Shown here in pieces: positions 23,869 to 29,353 of a stretch of 34,944 nt of DNA. The stretch covers positions 1 to 34,944 of the forward strand of contig JAKAJA010000001.1 in assembly GCA_021814085.1 (NCBI GenBank), in the 5' to 3' direction. The stretch is from Acidobacteriota bacterium (GTDB lineage: Bacteria; Acidobacteriota; UBA4820; DSQY01). Position 1 is the first letter of the stretch; each line of letters begins with the position of its first letter. The notes below the pieces were generated by a model. The model did not search any database. It saw only the letters and a list, made by a program, of their open reading frames with translations, and was not told the origin of the DNA. Position numbers and translations under genes: made by a program.

Positions 23869-23989
23869 CCTCCTATCGTGGCGGTGCGTTTCCCGCCAAC
23901 CCCCTTGCAAAGGGGTGGGCGGAGCCTGCGGGTTGCAAGACCGGCGATAGGACCGGCGAGCCTTTCGGCTCCCCGCAGGACCCGCCCAT
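23869..23989 (-). promoter_or_regulatory. Structured mRNA leader and antisense target of the Rha operon
   Basis: On the RNA strand GGGCGG and CCTGCGGG pair with CCCGCAGG and CCGCCC, enclosing a GAGCC-GAAA-GGCTC hairpin and a loop holding CCTATCG (23945-23951) and CTTGCAA (23933-23939). These two segments are complementary to the small RNA (24013-24087). A second hairpin, CCCC-TTTGCAA-GGGG (23901-23915), and CGATAGGAGG at the SD (23869-23878) repeat the small RNA's own pairing sequences. So CCTATCG can pair either with the small RNA or with the SD in cis. Confidence 0.7.
23873..23989 (-). CDS. Leader ORF of 38 codons ending in the next gene's SD
   Basis: ATG at 23989, product MGGSCGEPKGSPVLSPVLQP followed by 18 more residues, ending NAPPR. 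Its TAG (23873-23875) lies inside CGATAGGAGG, the SD of the 72-aa gene. The SD for this ORF itself is weak. The codons overlap a nested RNA structure and the antisense target, so the region is under RNA constraint whether or not it is translated. It resembles short Ash-type leader ORFs only loosely. Confidence 0.4.
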   Translation of the reverse strand: MGGSCGEPKGSPVLSPVLQPAGSAHPFARGLAGNAPPR

Positions 23990-24012
23990 AAGGAGAGGCC
24001 CTGCCGCGCAAC

Positions 24013-24037
24013 AAAAATGGAGCGTTCTTGGCGCTCC
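24013..24037 (-). terminator. Intrinsic terminator of the small RNA and early operon
   Basis: GGAGCG (24032-24037) pairs with CGCTCC (24019-24024) in the RNA around CCAAGAA, followed by A and five T (24017-24013). It ends the small RNA and would also end the long early transcript coming from the immunity region. Readthrough would supply the Rha operon, since no separate promoter is seen in the 20 nt after it. Confidence 0.75.
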
Positions 24038-24087
24038 GTCGCGCCTATCGTCCGGGCTTGCAAACCCGATTGGGGTACGCCCCCAAC
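24013..24087 (-). ncRNA. C4-like antisense RNA controlling the Rha operon leader
   Basis: About 75 nt between a sigma70-type promoter and an intrinsic terminator; P1 C4 RNA is of similar size. Predicted elements: hairpin TTGGGG/CCCCAA (24081-24086 with 24070-24075), hairpin CGGG/CCCG with loop TTTGCAAG (24053-24068), single-stranded GACGATAGGCG, then the terminator stem. From CGGG to CGATAGG (24068-24044) it pairs with the leader at 23929-23951: 22 of 23 target bases, allowing one mismatch and two 1-nt bulges. C4 RNAs are known to control antirepressor operons on the same transcript. The downstream operon here carries Rha. Family membership is inferred. Confidence 0.72.
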
Positions 24088-24093
24088 AAGGTC

Positions 24094-24123
24094 AATATCG
24101 GTCCGGACGGGTGCGTTTGTCAA
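24094..24123 (-). promoter_or_regulatory. Promoter of the C4-like RNA
   Basis: A consensus TTGACA -35 on the minus strand (24118-24123), an 18-nt spacer and GATATT (24094-24099, four of six matches) as -10. Start would be near 24087, directly before the first hairpin of the RNA. It lies 83 nt after the end of the upstream gene. Confidence 0.65.
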
Positions 24124-24206
24124 GTGCCTCTCCTCAAACAACCTACTGCGCCTAATCCTCGTTGTAGCTCACCGCTCCGCGGGAGCTAAACTCGGCATTG
24201 GGCTAC

Positions 24207-24464
24207 CTAAAAGCGTACATCCACAATTTCAGCCGTCCGCTCCTGAAAACTCGCGCACCTACGCCTGTAACCCCATTTCTCATCAATGGGGCTTCGGGGG
24301 CGAAGAAAGCGTATTCGAATCCCAAGACCGCATCTCCCCTGAATTGTTAGGGCAGGTTGATCCCATTTGATATTCTCGCAATCCTCACAGTTCCGCGTAG
24401 GTAGCCCAATAGGCCGTTCGAGCGGACGGTCCATGCTCTGCTTTTTCGTTTTACGCTCTGCCAT
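24207..24464 (-). CDS. Small Cys-containing, probably zinc-binding protein
   Basis: 85 aa, basic start MAERKTKKQSMDRPLERP, then NCEDCENIKW, GRCGLG and RRCASF. The four Cys (CEDC, C, C) could bind a metal. GGAGG lies 5 nt before the ATG. It is the last gene before the terminator at 24013. No family is recognised. The region between it and the next gene (24465-24516) shows no other feature. Confidence 0.5.
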   Translation of the reverse strand: MAERKTKKQSMDRPLERPIGLPTRNCEDCENIKWDQPALTIQGRCGLGIRIRFLRPRSPIDEKWGYRRRCASFQERTAEIVDVRF

Positions 24465-24516
24465 CTCTACCTCCTTGCCCGCCGCTCAACGGCGTGGCAT
24501 TATGTAGCCTCTCCCT

Positions 24517-24738
24517 TTACACCGCCTCTTGGAGCCGTTCGAGGTGGTCTCGCACTTCACTGCTGGGCACGAGCGTTTTATGGGGCCCCCGACGATCGCA
24601 CTTGATATGGCCTTCCGCGATCCACCGGTAGATGGTGGAGATGTGCACGTCGAGGAGCGCGGCCAGCTGGGACACGCACCAGGTTTGGCGCATGGCTAGG
24701 CGGCTCATGATCTCGTCTCGGCTCTTGGGGTCACCCAT
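24517..24738 (-). CDS. Small HTH (excisionase/MerR-like) DNA-binding protein
   Basis: 73 aa from MGDPKSRDEIMSRLAMRQTW. The ATG at 24738 overlaps the GemA stop by 8 nt. The HTH segment WCVSQLAALLDVHISTIYRW, then IAEGHIKCDRRGPHKTLVPS, matches the HTH_17/MerR-like pattern (helix, turn, helix, short wing). In Mu the gene after GemA is Mor, the middle activator. This protein is shorter and of another family, but its place makes it a candidate middle or late regulator. Confidence 0.6.
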   Translation of the reverse strand: MGDPKSRDEIMSRLAMRQTWCVSQLAALLDVHISTIYRWIAEGHIKCDRRGPHKTLVPSSEVRDHLERLQEAV

Positions 24739-25156
24739 GGGCAGTCTCCTTCCCGCCCGCCGGCGGGCCGGGGGCTCCATAGTTCCAGCGCCGCAGCGCC
24801 TGGATTAACTTTGATAGGTCGCGCCGGTCGCACCACTTGAGGGCGTCGCGCCCGGTGACGTGCCTGAGGATCCCATTGAACCGATGGTCGTCCACCTTGT
24901 GCTCACGGCAGAGCCGCTCAATCTCGCGCATCTGGCCGCGCGTTCCGCCCGCTGGTGTTGCGGGCTTGGCGGTTGGGATGAAGCCCAGCTGCGCGAAGAC
25001 CTTCATCATCTCGAAGTAGTGTACGGGCTGGAGGCACCTGTCCGTGCTCTTCTTCGCCCCGAACCTCGACAAGAGCGCCCGGTACGTATCCTCGTCCATG
25101 CTGACCTTGGACTTGGCCACATGGATGAGCTTGATCATGCGCGGAGAAAGGCTCAT
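24731..25156 (-). CDS. gemA: GemA-like regulator (Mu gp16, DUF1018)
   Basis: 141 aa. The ATG at 25156 overlaps the previous stop (ATGA). The sequence follows the GemA family: RMIKLIHVAKSKVSMDEDTY, RALLSRFGAKKSTDRC, MREIERLCREHKVDDHRFNG and ALKWCDRRDLSKLIQALRRW. In Mu, GemA modulates host gene expression and DNA topology early after induction. Its place late in the early operon before a small regulator agrees with Mu-like phages. Confidence 0.8.
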   Translation of the reverse strand: MSLSPRMIKLIHVAKSKVSMDEDTYRALLSRFGAKKSTDRCLQPVHYFEMMKVFAQLGFIPTAKPATPAGGTRGQMREIERLCREHKVDDHRFNGILRHVTGRDALKWCDRRDLSKLIQALRRWNYGAPGPPAGGKETAHG

Positions 25157-25377
25157 GGCCGGGCCGCCTGATCTCTGGCGTCGGCCGAGGTATAGACCAC
25201 CCAGCGGCGGTGCGCCTCGCACAGTCCCGCGCCGAGCGCGGCGCCCAGAAACGCCCATCCGTAGGGGGTGACGCCGGCCAATGAGTACCCAAGTGCGATG
25301 AAGGCCGCCGTGGCGGCCAATGTGCCCGCTCCGGCCCTCAGCCTGCTTTCGTCCACCAGCTTGGGATGGCGGCTCAT
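25153..25377 (-). CDS. Small membrane protein
   Basis: 74 aa, MSRHPKLVDESRLRAGAGTL, then two hydrophobic stretches (AATAAFIALGYSLAGV and GWAFLGAALGAGL) and a basic tail. Start and stop each overlap neighbours by 4 nt. Unknown function; early membrane proteins in phages sometimes act in exclusion or host takeover. Confidence 0.55.
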   Translation of the reverse strand: MSRHPKLVDESRLRAGAGTLAATAAFIALGYSLAGVTPYGWAFLGAALGAGLCEAHRRWVVYTSADARDQAARP

Positions 25378-25625
25378 ATCCCCTCCAGGTGGGCCTCGGT
25401 GACGGCCTTGCAAATGGCCAGGCCCAGCAGGTCGTCCAGGTCGCAGGGCGCTGGGCCGAACCGAGAGACGGCGAGGACGCGCTCGATGCACGGCTGGTGG
25501 CCGTTGGCGGCCCGCCTGGCCCAACTGAGCGCCTCCAGGGGTTCAGGGATGTGCGCCGCGGGGCCCGCGTGGCCGAGGGCCTCCCCTACTTCCTTCCATT
25601 TGGCGAGGATCTCGTCGCGGGTCAT
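25374..25625 (-). CDS. Small early protein, unknown
   Basis: 83 aa, MTRDEILAKWKEVGEALGHA, then LEALSWARRAANGHQPCIER and LDDLLGLAICKAVTEAHLEG. Helical, soluble, no motif recognised. The ATG at 25625 overlaps the previous stop (ATGA). The longer open frame upstream is Arg/Pro-rich and rejected as coding. Confidence 0.5.
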   Translation of the reverse strand: MTRDEILAKWKEVGEALGHAGPAAHIPEPLEALSWARRAANGHQPCIERVLAVSRFGPAPCDLDDLLGLAICKAVTEAHLEGI

Positions 25626-26821
25626 GCCGCCGCACCTTTCTCGGCGCGCATGCGCCGGTGGACGCGCAGGAGGACTAGATAGCCCATGAAGTCCTGCTCG
25701 GTGTCTTCTCCTGCGGCTTCGCCGCGCATGAGACGCGAGAGCTTGTCGTCCAGGCGCACCCGGATCTGTTCCTCGGGATCGGCCTTGCTGAAGACCCTCA
25801 CCGGGTCGAGGGCGCTGTTGCCGTAGGCCCGGTTCTTGGCCATGAGCATCTCGGCCAGGGCTTCGCACTCGTCCCAGATGGCCCGTTGGATCGGGTTCAT
25901 GGTTTCATCGGTGAGGACGAAGGACAGGTCCGCGTCTTCCCCGAGCGACAGGGCCAGGTGGCGGGTCTCCACGGCGTAGCCCTCCGTCTCGCAGCGCACG
26001 GCGTAGAGGCCCACGGGCAGGAAGGGGACGCAGAAGCGGCCGTCCTGGCCCGTCGCCGCCCCCTGGAAGCCTTGGAGCCGCGGGCCGGTCACCTTGATGA
26101 GGACATTCGGGAGGGCCGACCCGCCCTGATCCGTGACGCAGCCGTGGAGGCCAGCGCCCATGGCCCGGTCTTTCAACTCAAAGATCTCGGGCGCGGCTTG
26201 GATGGTGGCCGCGGCGCGCTCGCTCGCATTGTTGAAGCTGGACGTGGACGGGAGGTAGGGGTCTGGGCTGGGCTCGGCGGCCTTGGCCTGGTGCTTTCGG
26301 TCCGCTAATGCGTCGGCCTTGGCCTGGCGGGCCTTTTCCAGTTGGAGCGCCATGCGCCCGTCGGCCTTCCGCGCGGCCAGGGAACAGGCGCTGCAGGTTT
26401 TGGCCTTCCCGTACTGGTTCATCCAGCCCGTTTCACACGCGGGGCAGGGGATTTTGTGATTCGTGCCCACGACGACAGCGCCGAGGATCGTGACCGTGGC
26501 GCCTTCCGGCAGGGGCCTGTCCCCGTACTTGTGCTTCCTCTCCTCGGTTTTCGGCATGTTCATCTCCCGTTCAACGTGTTCAACGCCTGGGCGCGACGGC
26601 TTCGCGTCCGGCTTGGCGATGTAGTGATGGCAGGCCCCGCGCTCGCAGAGGCCCCTGGCGGGCTCCGCGCGGTCCTGCTCTTGGCGCTGGTGGCAGACGG
26701 GCGCCCCGATGACGAACCCCGCGGACAGGCACATGTGGCCGCCCCGCACCGGGAACTTGCGATCCACCCGCGCGACGGCCAGGTCGGCGCTCCCACATAG
26801 GCCTTCAAGGGGATGGCTCAT
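25622..26821 (-). CDS. Multidomain early protein: Cys-rich, carboxypeptidase-regulatory-like and Nmad/DUF1599-like parts
   Basis: 399 codons in one frame. Residues 1-85 hold scattered Cys/His (for example GLCERGACHH). A zinc-ribbon pair follows (CPACETGW ... CSAC), then an Ala/Lys helix. A transthyretin-like carboxypeptidase-regulatory domain comes next (GCVTDQGGSALPNVLIKVTG, then GLYAVRCETEGYAV). The last ~90 residues (AKNRAYGNSALDPVRVFSK, IRVRLDDKLSRLMRGE, FMGYLVLLRVHRRMR) look like Nmad1/DUF1599 phage proteins. Start overlaps the upstream stop (ATGA). An internal ATG at 26557 with GGGAG upstream could make a shorter 311-aa form. A nucleotide or DNA modification role is possible but unproven. 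Confidence 0.6.
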   Translation of the reverse strand: MSHPLEGLCGSADLAVARVDRKFPVRGGHMCLSAGFVIGAPVCHQRQEQDRAEPARGLCERGACHHYIAKPDAKPSRPGVEHVEREMNMPKTEERKHKYGDRPLPEGATVTILGAVVVGTNHKIPCPACETGWMNQYGKAKTCSACSLAARKADGRMALQLEKARQAKADALADRKHQAKAAEPSPDPYLPSTSSFNNASERAAATIQAAPEIFELKDRAMGAGLHGCVTDQGGSALPNVLIKVTGPRLQGFQGAATGQDGRFCVPFLPVGLYAVRCETEGYAVETRHLALSLGEDADLSFVLTDETMNPIQRAIWDECEALAEMLMAKNRAYGNSALDPVRVFSKADPEEQIRVRLDDKLSRLMRGEAAGEDTEQDFMGYLVLLRVHRRMRAEKGAAA

Positions 26822-26901
26822 GGGTTTACGTCCCGGTTTCTGAGGCGCCAGAGCCAGGCCAGCGCGATGAACCAGGCGAGGAGCATGGCAGCGACTTTCA
26901 T
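26818..26901 (-). CDS. 27-residue membrane peptide
   Basis: MKVAAMLLAWFIALAWLWRL plus RNRDVNP: one transmembrane helix with a basic C-terminal tail. GGAG lies 7 nt upstream of the ATG, and both ends overlap neighbours by 4 nt (ATGA). Its size and shape fit a regulatory or toxin-like peptide, but nothing more can be said. Confidence 0.5.
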   Translation of the reverse strand: MKVAAMLLAWFIALAWLWRLRNRDVNP

Positions 26902-27263
26902 GAGGGATCTCCGAAAAGGGCCTGGAAGCCCTTGGTGCGCTCGCGGGTTTCGCGGGCGTGCTCCTGCCGCATGGGCATATCCAGGCGGTTGTGGCAGCCC
27001 TCGCAGAGGGCGAGCAGGTTCTCGGGGCGATGGTCCCAGGGCAACTGGTTGATGTGGTGGACGGTGAGGACCACGGCGCGCTTGCGCCAGTAGAGACGGT
27101 ACCCCTGAGTGAGATGGCACCGGCCAGGGTGGCCTCCGCCGCCGTCATGCTCCTCGCCGCATTGCCCGGTGCATTCGCAGCGCCACCCCGCGCGCTCCTT
27201 CACAGCGTAGGAGATCGCGTGCCAGTCCGGCCCGTAGACGCTCTGATCCTTTACGGGGCTCAC
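26898..27263 (-). CDS. HNH endonuclease
   Basis: 121 aa from a GTG at 27263 that overlaps the upstream stop (GTGA). It has two zinc-binding Cys pairs (CECTGQC and CEGC) and the HNH core VHHINQLPWDHRPENLLALC with the following GCHNR: candidate His69/His70, Asn82 and His91. HNH nucleases in phages act in packaging, homing or host DNA attack. Its early operon position argues against packaging and for DNA metabolism or defence. Confidence 0.75.
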   Translation of the reverse strand: MSPVKDQSVYGPDWHAISYAVKERAGWRCECTGQCGEEHDGGGGHPGRCHLTQGYRLYWRKRAVVLTVHHINQLPWDHRPENLLALCEGCHNRLDMPMRQEHARETRERTKGFQALFGDPS

Positions 27264-27451
27264 GGGGTTCCCCTGCGTCGGCGTTTTCTGGTTGTGTCTC
27301 TGCCCCCGGTGAGCTTCTTGAGGGCGCAGGAGAAGCAAATGCCGACCCGATACCCCTCTGGCGTGGAATCGTCGGGAATCCTTACTTGGCCCGGCTTCCC
27401 GCAGGACGGGCACTTCGCATCCATGTTGATGTGGATCTCGTAGGTGGTCAT
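27260..27451 (-). CDS. Small zinc-ribbon protein
   Basis: 63 aa with CPSCGKPGQV and CFSCALKKLT, a C4 metal site, and an Arg/Lys-rich tail (RDTTRKRRRRG) that could bind nucleic acid. It overlaps both neighbours by 4 nt. A role beside the HNH nuclease is possible. Confidence 0.55.
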   Translation of the reverse strand: MTTYEIHINMDAKCPSCGKPGQVRIPDDSTPEGYRVGICFSCALKKLTGGRDTTRKRRRRGTP

Positions 27452-27813
27452 GCGACCACCTCAAAAGGCAGGGATTGCGCCTGGGATTGCGCCGGATATT
27501 GCATGCCGCTCTTCATTCGGCGCAATGTCTTAATGCGCTGGGACTCCGCGTTGACGGTCTTTTCGAGGATGCGGAGGCCCTTCTCAAATTGCTCCGGATT
27601 GCGCGCGATGAAGTAGCCCGCGCCCTCGTTCATGACCGGGATGTGGAGGACCATGACCAGGTGGTCCAGGGCCTCGCGGATGCGGCGCTCGGCGCTGGAG
27701 ATCTTCATGCCGTGGGGCCCGCACAGGTCCGCCAACTCGCGTCGTTTCAAGGGTTTGGGGGAGGACCGGAGGGTGGCCAGGATGCACAGGGCCAAGGGCT
27801 TAGCGTCGTTCAT
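27448..27813 (-). CDS. Winged-helix-like early protein
   Basis: 121 aa from the ATG at 27813 (MNDAKPLALCILATLRSSPK). The pattern LKRRELADLCGPHGMKISSA, then RRIREALDHLVMVLHIPVMN and GAGYFIARN fits a winged-helix DNA-binding fold. A helical, Gln/Lys-rich C-terminus follows. Both ends overlap neighbours by 4 nt. Likely a DNA-binding accessory protein; target unknown. Confidence 0.55.
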   Translation of the reverse strand: MNDAKPLALCILATLRSSPKPLKRRELADLCGPHGMKISSAERRIREALDHLVMVLHIPVMNEGAGYFIARNPEQFEKGLRILEKTVNAESQRIKTLRRMKSGMQYPAQSQAQSLPFEVVA

Positions 27814-28001
27814 GGGGCGTCCCATCCCACGGCCTTGCTGATGACAGGGTTCCATCCCCCGTAGGCCTCGAACCTTTTCATGATTTCCGAGAGGATCTCG
27901 CCAGTCTCGGGCGTCTCCGGCGACGGTAGAAATCGCATCCACCTGGCGAGTTGCAGCTTGTCGGCCTTTGAAACCTGGGCCAGGTCTGGATAAGGCATCA
28001 T
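27810..28001 (-). CDS. Small early protein, unknown
   Basis: 63 aa, MMPYPDLAQVSKADKLQLAR, then WMRFLPSPETPETGEILSEI and MKRFEAYGGWNP. Helical and soluble. Starts with ATGATG overlapping the previous stop. The pattern resembles small Mu-like early proteins but no family is recognised. Confidence 0.5.
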   Translation of the reverse strand: MMPYPDLAQVSKADKLQLARWMRFLPSPETPETGEILSEIMKRFEAYGGWNPVISKAVGWDAP

Positions 28002-28453
28002 GGCCTCACCTCCATGACGGTGACTTCGAGGAGGGCGACGCCACGCTTTTCGATGTGGAGCTGGCGGGCGGCCTCCTCGCTCAGGTCGAGATCCCGCCCG
28101 GCGACGTAGGGCCCCCGGTCCGTCACCCGCACGTCCACCCAGCGATGGGTCCTGGGGTCCACCAGGTGCAGCCAGGTGCCCTTCTTGATCGTCTTATGGG
28201 CGCAGGTGAAGCCCCAGCGGTCGAAGCGCTCCCCCGAGGCCGTGAGGCGCCCCTGGTGGTGCTCGCCATACCAGCTCGCCCGCATAAGCCGAGGGCCGCC
28301 GGCCGCCACTGGGAGGGCGAGCGCGACGAGGAGGGCCAGGGCGGACAGCGCGGGAATAAGGCAGCCACCGCCGCCTTCCCAGATCGTCTTCCCCGGCCCT
28401 GGTCGTGGTGCTGGAGCCGCAGACTTCGTGGACACGTGGGCTCTTGGGCTCAT
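27998..28453 (-). CDS. RlpA-like exported murein-acting protein
   Basis: 151 aa from the ATG at 28453 (GGAG 3 nt upstream; an ATG at 28462 is an alternative). A hydrophobic segment (CLIPALSALALLVALALPVA) exports or anchors it. The double-psi barrel follows: ASWYGEHHQGRLTASGERFD, GFTCAHKTIKKGT, VRVTDRGPYVAGRDLDLS. The His in CAHKT and Asp in VTDRGPY match positions reported as essential in RlpA lytic transglycosylases. Such a gene is expected in lysis or host cell-wall functions, not in a phage early operon. Confidence 0.75.
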   Translation of the reverse strand: MSPRAHVSTKSAAPAPRPGPGKTIWEGGGGCLIPALSALALLVALALPVAAGGPRLMRASWYGEHHQGRLTASGERFDRWGFTCAHKTIKKGTWLHLVDPRTHRWVDVRVTDRGPYVAGRDLDLSEEAARQLHIEKRGVALLEVTVMEVRP

Positions 28454-28480
28454 GGGCTCCATCCTTTCGGCCTCGTCAGC

Positions 28481-28520
28481 GCGGGCCTCACCCGCGGACA
28501 GGGGGAATCGAACCCCCTGT
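28481..28520 (-). other. Two adjacent hairpins after Gam, one like a tRNA T-arm
   Basis: ACAGGGGG (28498-28505) pairs with CCCCCTGT (28513-28520). On the RNA strand the loop is TTCGATT, the usual T-loop form. Next, GCGGG (28481-28485) pairs with CCCGC (28491-28495). No T tract follows. It separates Gam from the overlapping early genes and might attenuate or process the early mRNA. Confidence 0.45.
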
Positions 28521-28538
28521 TTCGGCCTACCTTGCCGG

Positions 28539-29066
28539 CTAGGACGCGATTTCCTCCATGTCCACGCTGGCGGGCTTGGCCCAGAAGGTCTCGTCCTGGA
28601 CGATCTCCAGGCCCTTGACGCCCTTGATCTGGCTGGGATCTTCGAGGACGGCCTTCTTGTTGATGTCCTCCTTGATGGCCACGAGCATCTCCAGGCCCTT
28701 GGCCTTGAGCAGCTCGAGGACCTTGGGGAGGCCCGTGACCTTGACCTTGGGCGGGTTGGTGCGCCAGCCCACCTCGCCGGTGCCCAAATTTACGGAGCGC
28801 TTGCCCTGGGCCGTGAGGTCGTCCTTGTTGGCTTCGGCCCACGTCTGGAGGCCGCCCACCAGGTCTTTCACCTGGGCGGCGAGGGCCTGGATCTTGGGTT
28901 GGAACTTGGCCGTCACCTCGGCCACGGCCTTGTCCAGGTCGGCCTGCAACTTCGCCCGGTCGGCCATGGCCGTGCCCAGCTCGCCCATTGCGTTGCTGGC
29001 CTCGGCCGCCGTCTGCGGCGTGGCGCGGTGGGCCTGGGTTGCGATTCGCATGGTGTTCTTCGCCAT
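28539..29066 (-). CDS. gam: Host-nuclease inhibitor Gam (Mu Gam family)
   Basis: 175 aa. It follows Mu Gam: a helical N-terminal part with KFQPKIQALAAQVKDLVGGL, QTWAEANKDDLT, then the beta region NLGTGEVGWRTNPPKVKVTG and the C-terminal helix IKEDINKKAVLEDPSQIKGV. Mu Gam binds double-stranded DNA ends and is a Ku homologue, protecting DNA from host nucleases. AAAGGAGG precedes the ATG. It lies between the MuB region and the accessory early genes, as in Mu relatives. Confidence 0.88.
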   Translation of the reverse strand: MAKNTMRIATQAHRATPQTAAEASNAMGELGTAMADRAKLQADLDKAVAEVTAKFQPKIQALAAQVKDLVGGLQTWAEANKDDLTAQGKRSVNLGTGEVGWRTNPPKVKVTGLPKVLELLKAKGLEMLVAIKEDINKKAVLEDPSQIKGVKGLEIVQDETFWAKPASVDMEEIAS

Positions 29067-29078
29067 CGTGTACCTCCT

Positions 29079-29330
29079 TTAAGCAATCCGGTTTTGTTGG
29101 GGCATGCGGAGCCGGTTGGCCGGGGGGACCATGGCGGCCTGGCCGGACCTGTCCAGCACATAGAAGTAGTGCCGGGCGCTCTGTGCGGCGTTCTCGTGCG
29201 CCATCATGGCCCGGCGCAGATCCTCGTCCCTGCCCGTGGCCTGCGCGATGCACAGCAGCTCGCTGGCGCGCTTCATGTCGTCCAGTGCTCCCGTCCTGTA
29301 CCCGTCCACGATCTTCTCGACTTCTGGCAT
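29079..29330 (-). CDS. Small helical early protein between MuB and Gam
   Basis: 83 aa, MPEVEKIVDGYRTGALDDMK, then RASELLCIAQATGRDEDLRR and AMMAHENAAQSARHYFYVLD. Helical, soluble. GGAG precedes the ATG. No family is recognised. Mu relatives often carry small unknown genes here. Confidence 0.55.
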   Translation of the reverse strand: MPEVEKIVDGYRTGALDDMKRASELLCIAQATGRDEDLRRAMMAHENAAQSARHYFYVLDRSGQAAMVPPANRLRMPQQNRIA

Positions 29331-29353
29331 GGTCGTCTCCTCTCTTGTTGCGG

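Noticed and set aside
23776..24141. 121-codon minus-strand frame over the regulatory island
   Set aside because: It starts at TTG, spans the small RNA promoter and terminator, ends inside the 72-aa gene and is Arg/Ser/Pro-rich. The region is better explained by RNA structures.
24017..24370. 117-codon plus-strand frame across the small RNA
   Set aside because: No SD, overlaps the 24207-24464 gene in antisense, and has no recognisable domain.
26560..26808. 82-codon frame whose TGA overlaps the ATG at 26563
   Set aside because: The tidy overlap is attractive, but the product is Ser/Arg/Pro-rich, and the alternative frame starting at 26821 has higher GC at third positions and a proper ATGA junction.
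28481..28520. Possible tRNA gene
   Set aside because: Only a T-arm-like hairpin is present; no acceptor, D or anticodon arms could be found on either side.
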